64,000 nucleotides of DNA from contig NC_092678.1 of assembly GCF_964355755.1 (NCBI RefSeq), positions 13,428,922 through 13,492,921 of the forward strand. Reading direction: 5' to 3'. Origin of the DNA: Antedon mediterranea (lineage: Eukaryota > Echinodermata > Crinoidea > Comatulida > Antedonidae). This document shows positions 21,690 to 32,530 of this stretch, piece after piece. The position numbers and the translations under genes are program-made. The first letter of the stretch is position 1. Each line of letters opens with the position of its first letter. The notes beneath the pieces were generated by a model. The model made no database searches and had not been told where the DNA came from. It was given only the letters and a program-made list of their open reading frames with translations.

Positions 21690-21935
21690 ACCTCCGCCAA
21701 GGAGGTTATATTTTCACCCGTGTGTGTTTGTGTTTGTTTGTTTGTGCGTCTCTGAACAGCCTGGAAGCCACAGTTTTCATTCGATTCTGGCCGAAATTGG
21801 CCACAAGGATCTATGCCTCAAAAGTCGGACGAGTTTGATTTTTGAGAAAAACAGAAATAGAACAGGCCTCAATGATGCGGAATGCCAAGAAATGTTTGAA
21901 AACTATTTTCCTCTTGGGTCCCATAACAAATAACT
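21690..21935 (+). repeat. Repeat beginning with CCTCCGCCAAGGAGG
   Basis: Starts with a small palindrome (CCTCCGCCAAGGAGG), then TTATATTTTCACCCGTGTGTG and a T/G-rich run. I know this opening as a recurring dispersed motif in animal genomes but cannot name its family. The 69-codon frame across it has no domain. Confidence 0.35.
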
Positions 21936-24330
21936 GAGAAAATGTACATACAAAGTACAACAAATGAATATCAAAATCTACTAGCAGCATAATATCTAGT
22001 TACAAGTATTCCCAGGAAATTAAAACATTATAATAGACGATCATATATTATAATTCTTCTCATGTCTAAGTAGTGGGCGGATACAATAATGTTTATTCTA
22101 CATTACCTACCATACGTTTTAGAAACAATATATGATATCATTAGTTACATGTGACAAAAATGTCCGCTTCATTGCAAAACTTAACATTAAATTACAATAA
22201 TGGAATAATGTACATATACTTACATAATGGTATAAATGCTTTCTTTCAGTGTTGCATAAGTTACGTGACTTAAACTAAGACTGGTATACACTTTATCAAA
22301 CATCCGAATATAAATACGTCAAGAGTCTACAAAATAGTTATAATTTTATACATACCCTTATATATAATATAAATGACTGTGTAAATAGTGCGTTTTTTAA
22401 TTGATTTATAGACTAGACCTCATTGACCCCATTACGTTTATAGCTGTCACGATTAAAATAACCAACTTGCTTTGCTCATTAAAAAAAAGATATATTTGTA
22501 TATGAATTTATTCACATTATATAACAGCAGGCGCTTTTATAATATTTATTAATTGCGATAGTGTTTAATGATATTTATTGATATATTGACTGACTATTAG
22601 TAGTATGATTTTTATTGATTTAGCAAATAGCATAAAAAAAATTACTGAAATCGCAATGGAAGTAGAAATAAATGCAGAGAATGCTAAGTGAAAACAATAA
22701 GTAACAAGTAAAACAGCCAGAAAGAAAGTGGCAATTTTTTTTATGATTTGCCTTATGTGCATTATAAAAAAATAATAATACTGATAGTGCCATACAAAAT
22801 AACTCACTTATTTTTTAACCTCTACTATTATTTGTTATATTTATTTTATTTTATTTATTTATTTATTTTATATTTTTTGTTAGATCAATTCCATAACATA
22901 TTTTCGACTTTTCAACATTGTTTTATAACTTGAAAGAATTTCATTTAGCTTCGATTTTGTATAGATGACAAATTTCGTTTTTGTAAAAGCACAAGTTAAC
23001 GGAGTACTTACTCGAACGTTTCGATCTCTATCAGAGATCCTTCTCAACTGACTGCGGAGTGTTAATGCAGCTTGGTCATTCTTGTCATTCTTGTCATTGT
23101 TTTATAAGTTTTCTGATAACATTCATTTTTTTTTCTATACATTAACATTGTTTTTATACACATTTTGTATCTTTTCCAACCTCTATATATTTTGTTTTAA
23201 CCTAGTTCAACCTTTTCAACATTGTTTTATAAGTTTTTAACATTCATTTATATTCTACATTAACATTTTTAAACATAGGCCTATTTTCTATATAATTCTT
23301 TTAATCATATTGACATTTTTGTTTAATAATTGTTTGTTCTAAATATCACCAAAATCAGTTGCCAAATTTTAAAGGTCTATATTATCTGACCACATTTCCA
23401 CCTTTTTGGTTATTAAAAACGCGACAATTTAAAAAAAATCCTAATACTTCATTTCATTAATTTTTCCATAGTATTTAAAAATATAATTACCGCACATGAA
23501 AACATTATAAAAAATAACAAAAGCCTGCAGGATTACCAAAAGCGTTGACGAACACTGTCAAGTGACTCTCACACATATGTTGGTGAGAGGCATAGGGTAA
23601 AAAACAGAAATATTATCTTTTGATACATTTTTGTTTAAAAATGCAACTTTTAAAATGTCTTAGAATATTATATAGAACATCATTATACATAAAAATTTTA
23701 ATGTATATCATCAAAGATACGATTTGATTTAAAGTTAATTAATTTAATTATTCGACAAATGCAAATTACGGTTGAACAGCTGAACATTCTCTGAAGAGCG
23801 AACTGCGGGGACACTAATAATAAGTAGTATCAATAAAACATTATATTACTTCTGAGACTTTTGAAAGTAATTATTAAATTTGAAATATTATTAATTAAAA
23901 TGATTTTAATGATCATCGCTATGTAAACAAACACAATAGAGGGCGACAATTACTGGTATTAGTGACAAAAAAATGAACCAAAAACTAGTCTGACACTTTC
24001 TTTCTGCTGATTTTGTCTCGTTGCTTGCAGGTCTGGTTGATGAATGAAAATGGAATTAAAGTTTAGAAAATTAGTAGATATTAGGAAAGAACCTTACCTG
24101 GATGATACTCTACTACAGATACATTCATATCACATGTGACGCATATGCAATAGGCCATAAGCTTATATTAAAAAAAATAATAATTTCGCTTCTACAAACA
24201 CACACGCAATCGCTACAAATTGCGGCAAACTATAAAAAAAACGACCATCAGCAAGAACTATAACCATACCCTACTACAGGTGCCACGACACTCTTTTATC
24301 AGGGAAGAGTTAAATTAATCAATTAATAAG
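21936..24330. other. No gene; old repeats
   Basis: AT-rich DNA. 22983-23060 contains, on the minus strand, AGAGATCGAAACGTTCGAG after a GATCTC/GAGATC hairpin. This resembles an eroded hammerhead-type PLE end, but the core CTGANGA is lost. 23773-23945 is the inverted partner of 21170-21500. Nothing else was recognised. Confidence 0.45.
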
Positions 24331-24587
24331 AAAATGCGAAACATCCTCGTATTATTGTGTGCGGGTATTTTTCAAGATGGATATCCATTAGACAGTGTAT
24401 AAACCTAAATTCGTTTTAATTGTCAATAACTAATTATCTAACTCAATTTAATTAGTAAACAGGATTACATCAGGTGGTTAAAATCAGTAACGAAAGTACG
24501 AAACCAACTTTATATACCATCGAGTAAACATTCTAGAAATAACGCACGATTTAGAGAATTTTGCCCTTACGTAAATTTAAATAAAGA
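24331..24587 (-). mobile_element. Helitron-like 5' end fragment
   Basis: The minus-strand sequence matches the first ~250 bp of 2472-5164, up to ...GAGGATGTTTCGC. The 5' terminus is TC with an A before it (T at 24588 on the plus strand). The rest of the element is missing. Confidence 0.6.
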
Positions 24588-24654
24588 TGAGATTTATGGC
24601 TACTTTCTTTCTTAGACAAACAATTAAAATTGGTAAAACTAGATGGTTTTGGAA

Positions 24655-25035
24655 TACAATAGAACCCACGTGGAAATTTTGGGAAACTAAACAAAATCTG
24701 AAGTGTCCACTTAATTGGGGTATTCGGAAATAAAGACAAAATGACGAATACTGGATACCATAAAGAACAATTAATTGATGTGGATTCAAGAAATTGAGAA
24801 GAAATGGAAATTTAACTACGGAGATTGGGCGGCATGGGGTGGCGGTGATGAAACCGCAGTAATAAAGTTGATTGTTTTATACAGCATAAGAACCACACTA
24901 AATAAATACAGTAAGACATTCGGTGATCGGAAACGCTAGCTCTAATTTAGTAACAAGTTTAAGTGTAGTCTACCTCTAATAAGGATTGTCAAACAGTTTC
25001 TAAATATTCAGAGCTAATCATCGGTTGCTGTGCAC
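24655..25035 (-). repeat. Repeat with an inverted partner at 41490-41865
   Basis: Collinear in reverse complement with 41490-41865: TTTGTCTTTATTTCC, ATTAATTGTTCTTTATGGTATCC, CGATCACCGAATGTCTTACTG and CCGATGATTAGCTCT all recur in order. The 41-kb copy ends with a Helitron-like terminus, so this is probably the internal part of a related Helitron-like family. Several indels separate the copies. Confidence 0.6.
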
Positions 25036-25286
25036 AGCTGTTTTAACCAATGTAAAATAAATAGAAAAAGTCAAGCTCCCTCAATATTGTCAGACGGCGA
25101 TATGTGCCTAGTGTGTGACGCCGCGCGAGTGGTTGAATCTCGTTCAACTTTCGCGACATTTGCAACTTTTATAACTACACTTTAAATTAATTTAATCAAT
25201 TTCGTCATAAATATTATAAAACCATTTTTATACTATTTGTTATAAAATAAGTTTTTTAATTACCGATTTTTTTTTTTGGAAATACA

Positions 25287-25366
25287 GTCGACCTTCTCAT
25301 TTACGTACCCCTTGGTCTGAGAGGCGTTCGTAAATGAAAAAGTTCGTAAATGAGAAGGTTCGGAAA
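25287..25366. repeat. Small inverted repeat, probable TIR remnant
   Basis: GACCTTCTCATTTACG at the left faces CGTAAATGAGAAGGTTC at the right, with a further internal copy GTTCGTAAATGAAAAAG. It may be a short MITE or the end of a larger DNA transposon. Confidence 0.5.
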
Positions 25367-25537
25367 AAAGCGCCCTCTATTAAATCAGTGGTAAAAACAT
25401 ACCCAAACAAATGCCCTATGTAAAACTTACTGTGTATAGTACAGTATAAAGAACAAACAGTAAAAAAAATACAGTATAAAACAATTAAATCTAACATGTA
25501 AATTAACACCTTAACTGCCAAAAAGATTGATATTTCT

Positions 25538-25803
25538 GGTTACGTCGCTGTGGAGGTTACACCATTGTTGGCGGTTACGTTGCTGTGAAGGTTACGCCAT
25601 TGTTGGTGGTTACGTTGCTGTGGAGGTTACGCCATTGTTGGTGGTTACGTTGCTGTGGAGGTTACACCATTGTTGGTGGTTACGTGCTGTGGGAGGTTAC
25701 ACCATTGTTGGTGGTTACGAGCATGTTGGAGGTTACGCCGTTGTTGGTGGTTACGCTACTATTGGAAGTTACGTCATTACTGGTGGTTACGCTGTTGTTT
25801 CAA
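25538..25803. repeat. 35-bp minisatellite, about 7.5 copies
   Basis: The unit is close to GGTTACGTTGCTGTGGA followed by GGTTACGCCATTGTTGGT, that is two related ~17/18-bp halves each starting GGTTAC. The period is 35 bp in the left part, with drift to the right. Because 35 is not a multiple of 3, long open frames run through in more than one frame, so they are not evidence of a gene. Confidence 0.9.
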
Positions 25804-25999
25804 GTCCGACGTAATAGCAGAACTAATCTAATTAATTATTTTAATCGGTTGTTACCAATAATTTGGAATCATAGAAGAATAAAGGAGGTCACTCCAGAAA
25901 TTGTAATTGATTTGTTTGTTTCATTCGAGTGTGCCGTGGTACCGCAGATCCCTCACCCCAAAAGGGAACGAACCCGAGTATAGATTTAACATTAATTCT

Positions 26000-26270
26000 A
26001 CAACTGAGGACTAGTGCTGTTCCGACGTACCACGCCGAGAATGTTAAACAGTCGCTTTCCAATCGAGTTTGAACAATACCATGAAAGCCCCAGTGGTCTA
26101 ATGGTTAGGACATCTCCATATCAAGTAGGCGGTCCGAGTTCGAGCCTCGGTTGGGGCGACTTTTTCTCATTCTCACAGATTTCCTCATCTTTATCCTTTC
26201 AAATTAATTAATTAAATTTCAGTATATCACCGGGCGGTTTAGAATTAATGTTCTTTGCCTGATTTGTTAT
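26000..26270 (+). repeat. tRNA-like repeat unit, dispersed copy
   Basis: A 5'-truncated unit: ACAACTGAGGACTAGTGCTG..., tRNA-like block 26087-26157 with an intact GCCCCAG/TTGGGGC acceptor pairing, then the ACCGGGCGGTTT block. It is followed by TA-rich DNA, (TA)n and a PLE tail, repeating the order seen near 13.2-14.2 kb. Confidence 0.8.
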
Positions 26271-26294
26271 ATATTATATTTATATATTATATAT

Positions 26295-26298
<4 letters not shown>

Positions 26299-26357
<59 letters not shown>
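26299..26357. repeat. (TA)n microsatellite, ~59 bp
   Basis: A TA run between the tRNA-like unit and the family-A PLE tail. Confidence 0.85.
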
Positions 26358-26360
<3 letters not shown>

Positions 26361-26485
26361 CCAAAGGCAAACTACTAAAAAAAATGACAATGCTGTGGGT
26401 ATCAGTGGCTGGATCTCAATGGAGATACAAAAATAAAAAGCGAAAAGCTAAATCAAAACGATAAAGTAAACAGCCAGAAAAGTTA

Positions 26486-26522
26486 GCAGAGCTTTTGGGC
26501 AACACTAGCCCTTCATCAGTGC
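26486..26522 (-). ncRNA. Hammerhead ribozyme-like motif, core mutated
   Basis: GCA-CTGATGA, stem II GGGC/GCCC, then AAAA in place of GAAA, then GCTCTGC. Same family as 31551-31587; presumably inactive. Confidence 0.55.
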
Positions 26523-26719
26523 AAGTGAAGGAATTTGGATAACGTCATAGTATAAAGCTGGAAAGTGCTGCCTGGGTGGACAGGAATAAAAGAAATATAA
26601 CAAAGGGAGCCAGGGTGGAGTCTGAATAAGAGTAGAAAACAAAGAAGGTAGCTTGGTAGAGATATAAACAATTTTGGAATGAGATTAAAAACAGCTTAAA
26701 TGGTGGTTAATATTGAAAC

Positions 26720-27125
26720 TTAAAATTTTGTAGTCAATGGAAAAATTATACCGATTTTTGGCTGACGTGGTTTGTACGTCAGTATTTGACATCGAGGAAT
26801 ATCTTTTGCTTTCGTTATAGCAGTTTCGATGTATTCCTTCTTGTAATTTCTATTCCGGAGATGTCCGGTTAGTTCTTCGGTACGATTCTGAAAATCTAAA
26901 TCTGAAGAACAGATACGTCTGATGCGTAATGCTTGACTGTACGGTATATTTTTAGTACAGTTTCGGGGGTGACAACTGCTAGGGAGCAGGTACATATTTT
27001 TATCCGTAGGTTTACGGAATAGGTCAGTTTTGAGTGTACCATTTTTTATGGTCACTATAGTGTCCAAAAAATCAACGCTACTAGCGGATTTGGTAGCTGT
27101 AAATTTGATAGTTGTGTGGGCTGAA
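26720..27125 (-). pseudogene. PLE family A reverse transcriptase, C-terminal fragment
   Basis: The frame has SVDFLDTIVTIKNGTLKTDL, FRKPTDKNMYLLPSSCHP, NIPYSQALRIRRICSSD and HLRNRNYKKE. These are the PLE RT thumb and post-thumb motifs, which match the order in PLE-1. The catalytic YxDD lies upstream and is lost. The frame ends shortly after the deletion join into the 3' tail. Confidence 0.85.
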
Positions 27126-27210
27126 TTAATATTGAGATAAGAAAACATAATATTGAGATATAAATATATTGTTATTAGCTGATATGGTTGTAGCATAACA
27201 AACAAAACGT

Positions 27211-27835
27211 TAATACATTCTCAACCATACTTTTCATTTTGTAGTGTAGGCCCTACCGCAAACGTAACTTTACTAGCGACATGTATAAAGTTTAACATCC
27301 GTACATTTTTATAAAAACCATTTTAATTTGCTGGTACAATTAAGTGCCGTATAAACTACGCTTATATATATTAAAAACATAATTAGCATTATTCATCATT
27401 TTGCATGACATTTATGATAGTGATTACATTTAACTTCCTTCCTCTACATATTCCTGAATACCTCATGTTTCTTATGTGCGGGTTGTGTCCTACATTTGTT
27501 GTATATCAAAATATATATGTGATAAAAATATAAACCACAAAATTAAGATTATTTTCTGCATAAAATACGTAAAGTAAAAAGCTTGAAAGTAAATTGATGC
27601 GTGCATAAACTGTAAAAATTGCAGTGTAGTGTTTGGAAAAGAATACATGTACACAAATTGAAGTAACTAGTGGGTTTACCCGAATGGTCCTCGACAACAT
27701 GACCAACGCCTCTGGAAATCGAGGCCCGGTTGACACCTATGGATATGACTGATGCGTAATTGGTACTAATCATAAGAACTTAAGATGCAAATAATATAAT
27801 TGTTAAGAACAGTATACGTATAATATACATATTAC

Positions 27836-27838
<3 letters not shown>
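27211..27838. other. No gene recognised
   Basis: AT-rich DNA between the two PLE family A copies; short chance frames only. Confidence 0.45.

Positions 27839-27911
<73 letters not shown>
27839..27911. repeat. (TA)n microsatellite, ~73 bp
   Basis: A pure TA run at the 5' edge of the next PLE copy. Confidence 0.9.
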
Positions 27912-27912
<1 letters not shown>

Positions 27913-28271
27913 CTCTCATGAAAGCCATAATTTGGGCAGTCACCTTTGCGGCAAATCTTGCCAAACTTGTTCATTAGTTGATTCTACTGAAAAATTTGAG
28001 AGTAACCAAACTGGCCGCATTTTTCGGATAAGACAATCAATTAATTGTCTAACCAAAAACGTCATTTATCTCATATACTGTAATATTTGTGGCAAACAGT
28101 ACGTCGGAGAAACTAAAAACACTCTCCGTATGAGAATGACACAACATAGATCAGCTATCAAAACATTAAAGCTTGATCAACCTGTAGCCGAACATTTTAA
28201 TTCAGCTGGTCACTCGATTGCAAATTTCAGAGTTATTGCAATAGACCACGATGTCAAGTGGAGCGACAATA

Positions 28272-31230
28272 GTCCAGTCCCTAAGGGGAGAAAAAGGGGT
28301 GGGATGTTACCAGACTGGATACAAATTTTTCAATATAGCAGTTTGGTAGAGTATAGTGTGGAGATGCCAAAACAAAGTTACTGGAAATCTGATTTGACCT
28401 CTGTGACCTCTGACCTCAATTTATATATTTTTCTATTATATAACTAAAAATCGCCATATCTTGACAACGCAGGGACATTTTACATTTATTTTTTTTTTTA
28501 AAATGCTTGGAAGATATATATTTATATTCGCTATAATGAAAAAAATTGTACAAAAATAGCCGCAAAGGCTTTATTTTTCAGTTTGACCTTTGACCTTGAT
28601 GGCCTAATATCTCAATAACACGCAATCTCAGAGATTTGAGAATGGGCTCAAACTGTTAAGAAAATAAATCTAATATTTAATCTAATAGAAACTTTTTAAA
28701 AAAAATTACCATAAATTAAGCTTTTTTGACCCTTGACCTCTAATGTTTGAATATGTCAATATCTCGGTAACTATTTGTCTTAAAAAGTTCAGTTTGTTGT
28801 CAAATTGTTTAGAATATACACATTTATATTTGCTCTAACAAAATATTTTGTCAGAATTCAATTGAAAATGTCATTTTGAGCTATGACCCATCGTTTTGCA
28901 TATATTTAGCAATTAATAATCTATAAAAAGAGATCGAGAGAGGGGAGGGGGTTGGGGTGGATGGAGAGACACATATTTTTGTTACATGTTACACAAATGT
29001 TAAACTCTGTCTACACTATAACATTTTTATGCGACAAAAAAATGTTATGTGCCCATATATGGACACGATGAATGACATATCACTACCATATTTGGGCACA
29101 TCACACCTTTTTTGTTAAACTAGTTTATAGTGTAGACAAACATGTAAAAAATATGTGTCTCTCCATCAACCCAACCACCTCCCCCTCTCTCGCTTTTCCA
29201 ATGCTACTGCATGCATCTATACACATCAAAATGGCCGGAATTGTACTGGAAAGTTTTTAGCTACATTTGAAAATAAGTCCCAGAGGATGGGTGTATTGTA
29301 ATGTTATCAGAATTATGGCAATTGTTTGTAATGGGAAAGTTTTAAAACTACATTTGAAATGTTTGCTAATAATATCACATGCTATTAAAGATATACTTAT
29401 TTTCCCCCTGAAAAAAGTAATTTTGACAAATATTTTTGTTGAATATGCAATTTTAATGTCACACATAATAGTTTCACCAAAATTGGATTGAAAAAAAAAT
29501 GATATAGTGCATACCCAAAAAAAACTGTTATTCAAAGCAAAAAATAGGCTGGAAGTCAATGTGATTTTGGTTAAATTAACTGTTTATTTTGTCTTTAAAG
29601 TGATATTTACTCTATTTTTTAGATTAGCTCTTTGATTAAACACCTCTTCCAATGCAGCGAAGATCTTAAGTGTCGCCTTGTCTTACTAATCTTCCTTAAC
29701 TTCTTTTTGAACGATCGTAATCAATATTTGTTGAGGTATAATATTTCCCTCTAATATGGTAATGTTTTATTGAGTCAAATGCTTTCTGATAATCTCTAAA
29801 TCAAAGATTTGGTGATATTCATTTCCTTTTTATTTTAGTTGATTGACAAACTGTATAAGATGGTCCTACTGTATAAAGCCTTATATATTGGTTTATTTAC
29901 TTCTAGTCGGTCTCTGATTTTGTTTTTTGATTACTTTTGTAAATTATTTGTGTACATGTGATAATGTTCGTTTGGTCGGTAATGGTTGATGTCAGTTTTG
30001 TCATGTTTTTGTGGATTAAAGTATAATTATCATTGCTTCTCTTAATTTCTTCTGGTTTCAAAGATTTTGTTGTATAGTGTTATGAGCTGGATGTGTTATT
30101 GCCTCATCAAGCCAAGATGGTAATTTTGACTGCTCACTGGTTTGTTTTCCTTTTATATTCCACTACAGTATGTTCTTGAAAAAAATCAGCTTTGTAATTA
30201 ATTTGTCTTTGATCCTTTTCAGATTTCTAATATTTTAAACATATGTTTTTCTTTTCTTCGCTTTTTCCTCACTGTTTCAAACATTTTATTTTTTCAGCAT
30301 ACTTTAAGTAATTAATTGATAATTAGGTCATATGTTTTATGAGTAATAAATCGCATTGGTTAATTCTTCTTTTCTTTCTTTAAGATCCTGATTTTTTTTT
30401 TTTTTTTAATGTTATTTAACTTTTAAGTTTATCTAATTTTTTGTTGATATTAAGTGTTGCTCTTACGGTGTAGGCCTACCATGCGATGGAATTATATATT
30501 GAAATTAAATTAAACATTAAGTTTTAAGAAAATTGTAAAAGGCTAAATAGGATATTGAATGTAGTTCTGGTCCATTAAATCTATATTTTAGGTATATTAT
30601 TATAAGTATGACACACGCACGCTTAACAGTATATCCTGGTCATACCTCAAACTGGCATTTCCAGTAAAAATATGATAACATCTTCTATTAGAGCTAATAT
30701 AAATGTTTACATTTTGAACATTTTGACACCAAGTTGAACTTTTTATGACATTTGGTTACAGAGATAGACATATTTAAACATTAAAGGTCAAAGGTCAGTA
30801 AATGACATTTCCTGTGCATTTGGAAGAACATGTTTAATTAGAGTATATATAAATATGTATGCTCTTAACAATTTGAAACAAATTTCAAGAAATTTTGACC
30901 AGTAGTTATTGAGATATAGTAAGCCGAGGTCAAAGGTCAAAACATTGAGAATTTACATTTCCGGTCGTTTTTTTGAAAAAAGTTCTATTAGAGCGAATAT
31001 AAATATGTACCCTCTGATCTATTTGACACCAATATCATTTCAATTGTCAAACCCGTTGCGGAGATATGGCTGTTTAAGATAGAAATATAAAAATTGAGGT
31101 CAGAGGTCACAGAGGTCAAATCAGATTTCCAGTAACTTTGTTTTGGTATCTCCATATCATGTTCTATCAACATGCCAAAGGGCACACTTGTATCCACTAT
31201 GGTAACATCATTTCCCCTTAGGGACTGGAC
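28272..31230. mobile_element. TA-flanked DNA transposon with ~200-bp terminal inverted repeats
   Basis: The termini are GTCCAGTCCCTAAGGGGA and its exact inverse, flanked by TA at 28270-28271 and 31231-31232. Similarity between the ends continues for about 200 bp, including CCAAAACAAAGTTACTGG and a cluster of TGACCT repeats. Interior copies of a ~130-bp degenerate repeat (TTGACC...ATATCTC...) run inward from both sides in opposite orientation. No transposase frame is seen. The TA duplication fits Tc1/mariner-like superfamilies, but IS4EU-like families also use TA. Confidence 0.8.
28930..29200. mobile_element. Hairpin MITE nested in the TA-flanked element
   Basis: GAGAGAGGGGAGGGGGTTGG... and GGAGAGACACATATTTTT at the left have inverted partners at 29140-29195, and TGTCTACACTATAA at 29008-29024 pairs with TTATAGTGTAGACA at 29122-29140. 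The arms are imperfect and about 80-100 bp with a short loop. Non-coding. Confidence 0.65.
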
Positions 31231-31550
31231 TACAAAACTCGCAAAGACAAAGAAAACCACTGGGAATTACTACTTAAAACCACAAAACCTTTTTAACATT
31301 AGGAACATACTCCCAGATCGGTAAAATTATACCATTGACTACCAAAATTTAAGTTTCAATATTAACCACCATTTAAGCTGTTTTTTAGTCTCATTCCAAA
31401 ATTGTTTATATCTCTACCAAGCTACCTTCTTTGTTTTCCACTCTTATTCAGACTCCACCCTGGCTCCCTTTGTTATATTTCTTTTATTCCTGTCCACCCA
31501 GGCAGCACTTGCTAGCTTTATACTCTGACGTTATCCAAATTCCTTCACTT

Positions 31551-31587
31551 GCACTGATGAAGGTCTAGTGTTGCCCGAAAGCTCTGC
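31551..31587 (+). ncRNA. Hammerhead ribozyme motif, PLE family A 3' tail
   Basis: Stem I GCA/TGC (31551-31553 with 31585-31587), CTGATGA (31554-31560), stem II around loop TAGTGTT (GGTC/GCCC here, GGGC/GCCC in sisters), GAAA (31577-31580), self-complementary AGCT as stem III (31580-31583), cleavage base C (31584). The stem III can only form between two strands, so activity would need a dimer. Three base pairs in stem I is minimal. Confidence 0.6.
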
Positions 31588-31651
31588 TAACTTTTCTAGC
31601 TGTTTACTTTATCGTTTTGATTTAGCTTTTCGCTTTTTATTTTTGTAAAGC

Positions 31652-31721
31652 TAAATCAAAACGATAAAGTAAACAGCCAGAAAAGTTAGCAGAGCTTTCG
31701 GGAAACACTAGCCCTTCATCA

Positions 31722-31725
<4 letters not shown>
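31652..31725 (-). mobile_element. Inverted copy of the PLE family A tail
   Basis: Faces the preceding tail head-to-head across a short TTTTTATTTTTG spacer, with a second hammerhead-like motif at 31689-31725 on the minus strand (core CTGATGA and GAAA intact, one stem II pair lost). It is followed directly by (TA)n. Confidence 0.75.

Positions 31726-31770
<45 letters not shown>
31726..31770. repeat. (TA)n microsatellite, ~45 bp
   Basis: TA run at the outer edge of the inverted PLE tail. Confidence 0.85.
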
Positions 31771-31772
<2 letters not shown>

Positions 31773-32107
31773 CTTAACGTTACACACAGGAGGAAACCGT
31801 TAATAGGAGTAATAAATCACTGAAACAGTCTCTAACGTGACCGTACCAAGAGACCAAAAGTATAGTTTATCAAAGTGGGAGACAGCGAGCGGGGCTTTAA
31901 CATTTGTATCACAATATATTATGACAACAACATCTTGTTAAATTTTTGAACAAAATGATCAAATAAAAACTGTCGTAGCCTACTTATATATCGGTTGTAG
32001 TAGACGCCATTTATAATTATAAATATAGCAAGCAACAGAAATAATCGATAATATAAATTTAAACAGTAAAGGTGTTTCACTGGTAGGCCTACCAGGCCTT
32101 CTAAAGT
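31771..32107. other. No gene recognised
   Basis: AT-rich, non-coding. Confidence 0.4.
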
Positions 32108-32530
32108 AACAATGAATCGCACCTAAATTTGATTAAATGATTAATAAATAGCATAAATAATAATTAATTCAATTAGCCTCCTAACATTGAATCGCACCTA
32201 AATTTGATAAGATGATTAGTAAATAGCATAAATAATTAGTTAAACTACTAAAACAAATTGTATTTCACGTAAAGTAACGGCCTTTATAATTGATAGTTGA
32301 ATATCTAAAACAAATAAATTGTAGTTCACGATTCAGTTGAATCACTAAAATCACATTGTAGTTCACGTAAAAGTAAAAACCTTCAATATTAGTTAAATTA
32401 CTAAAACAAATTGTAGTTCACATAAATTAAATGCCTTTAATCAATATAATTGATTAGTTGAATATCTAAAAACAAATAAAATGCAGTAGGCCTAGTTAAC
32501 GATACGTTGAAACACACTAAAATATTTGTA
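32108..32530. repeat. Degenerate local tandem repeats
   Basis: Two units of ~80 bp starting AATCGCACCTAAATTTGAT are followed by four to five units of ~60-80 bp containing CTAAAACAAATTGTAGTTCACGT-like sequence with ATAATTGAT...TTGAATATC spacers. Spacing is irregular, so this is an old expansion. Confidence 0.6.

Larger units (their letters stand above)
26370..27205 (-). mobile_element. PLE family A, internally deleted copy
   Basis: On the minus strand: the end of an RT domain (27125-26750), then directly the 3' non-coding tail (26745-26370) that also follows the endonuclease at 31318-31640. The GIY-YIG domain is absent. The join falls where both sequences read ATCGGTA, so a deletion at microhomology is likely. 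Confidence 0.8.
27932..31320 (+). pseudogene. PLE family A GIY-YIG endonuclease, interrupted
   Basis: The first part encodes GKSCQTCSLVD, the catalytic region NVIYLIYCNICGKQYVGET, RMTQHRSAI and VAEHFNSAGHSIANF. These are the two halves of a GIY-YIG nuclease with zinc-ligand cysteines. The frame runs into the inserted transposon at 28272. Leaving that insert and one TA out, the frame continues at 31233 with TKLAKTKKTTGNYYLKPQN and ILPDR before a stop at about 31318-31320. The clean frame recovery shows the protein was open when the transposon entered. The RT part is missing. Confidence 0.85.
27912..31645 (+). mobile_element. PLE family A, 5'-truncated copy split by a DNA transposon
   Basis: The GIY-YIG coding region starts right after (TA)n, runs to 28271, is interrupted by the 28272-31230 element and resumes at 31231. 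Then come the stop codon, the 3' tail and a hammerhead motif at 31551-31587. Beyond 31645 the tail is repeated in inverted orientation. Confidence 0.85.

Noticed and set aside
22983-23060. Functional hammerhead on the minus strand
   Set aside because: Stem II and GAAACGTTCGAG are present but the CTGANGA core reads TTGAGAA; at most a decayed relic.
25527-25983. Valine/tryptophan-rich frames of 95 and 132 codons
   Set aside because: They run through the 35-bp minisatellite in two frames at once; the period is not a multiple of three.
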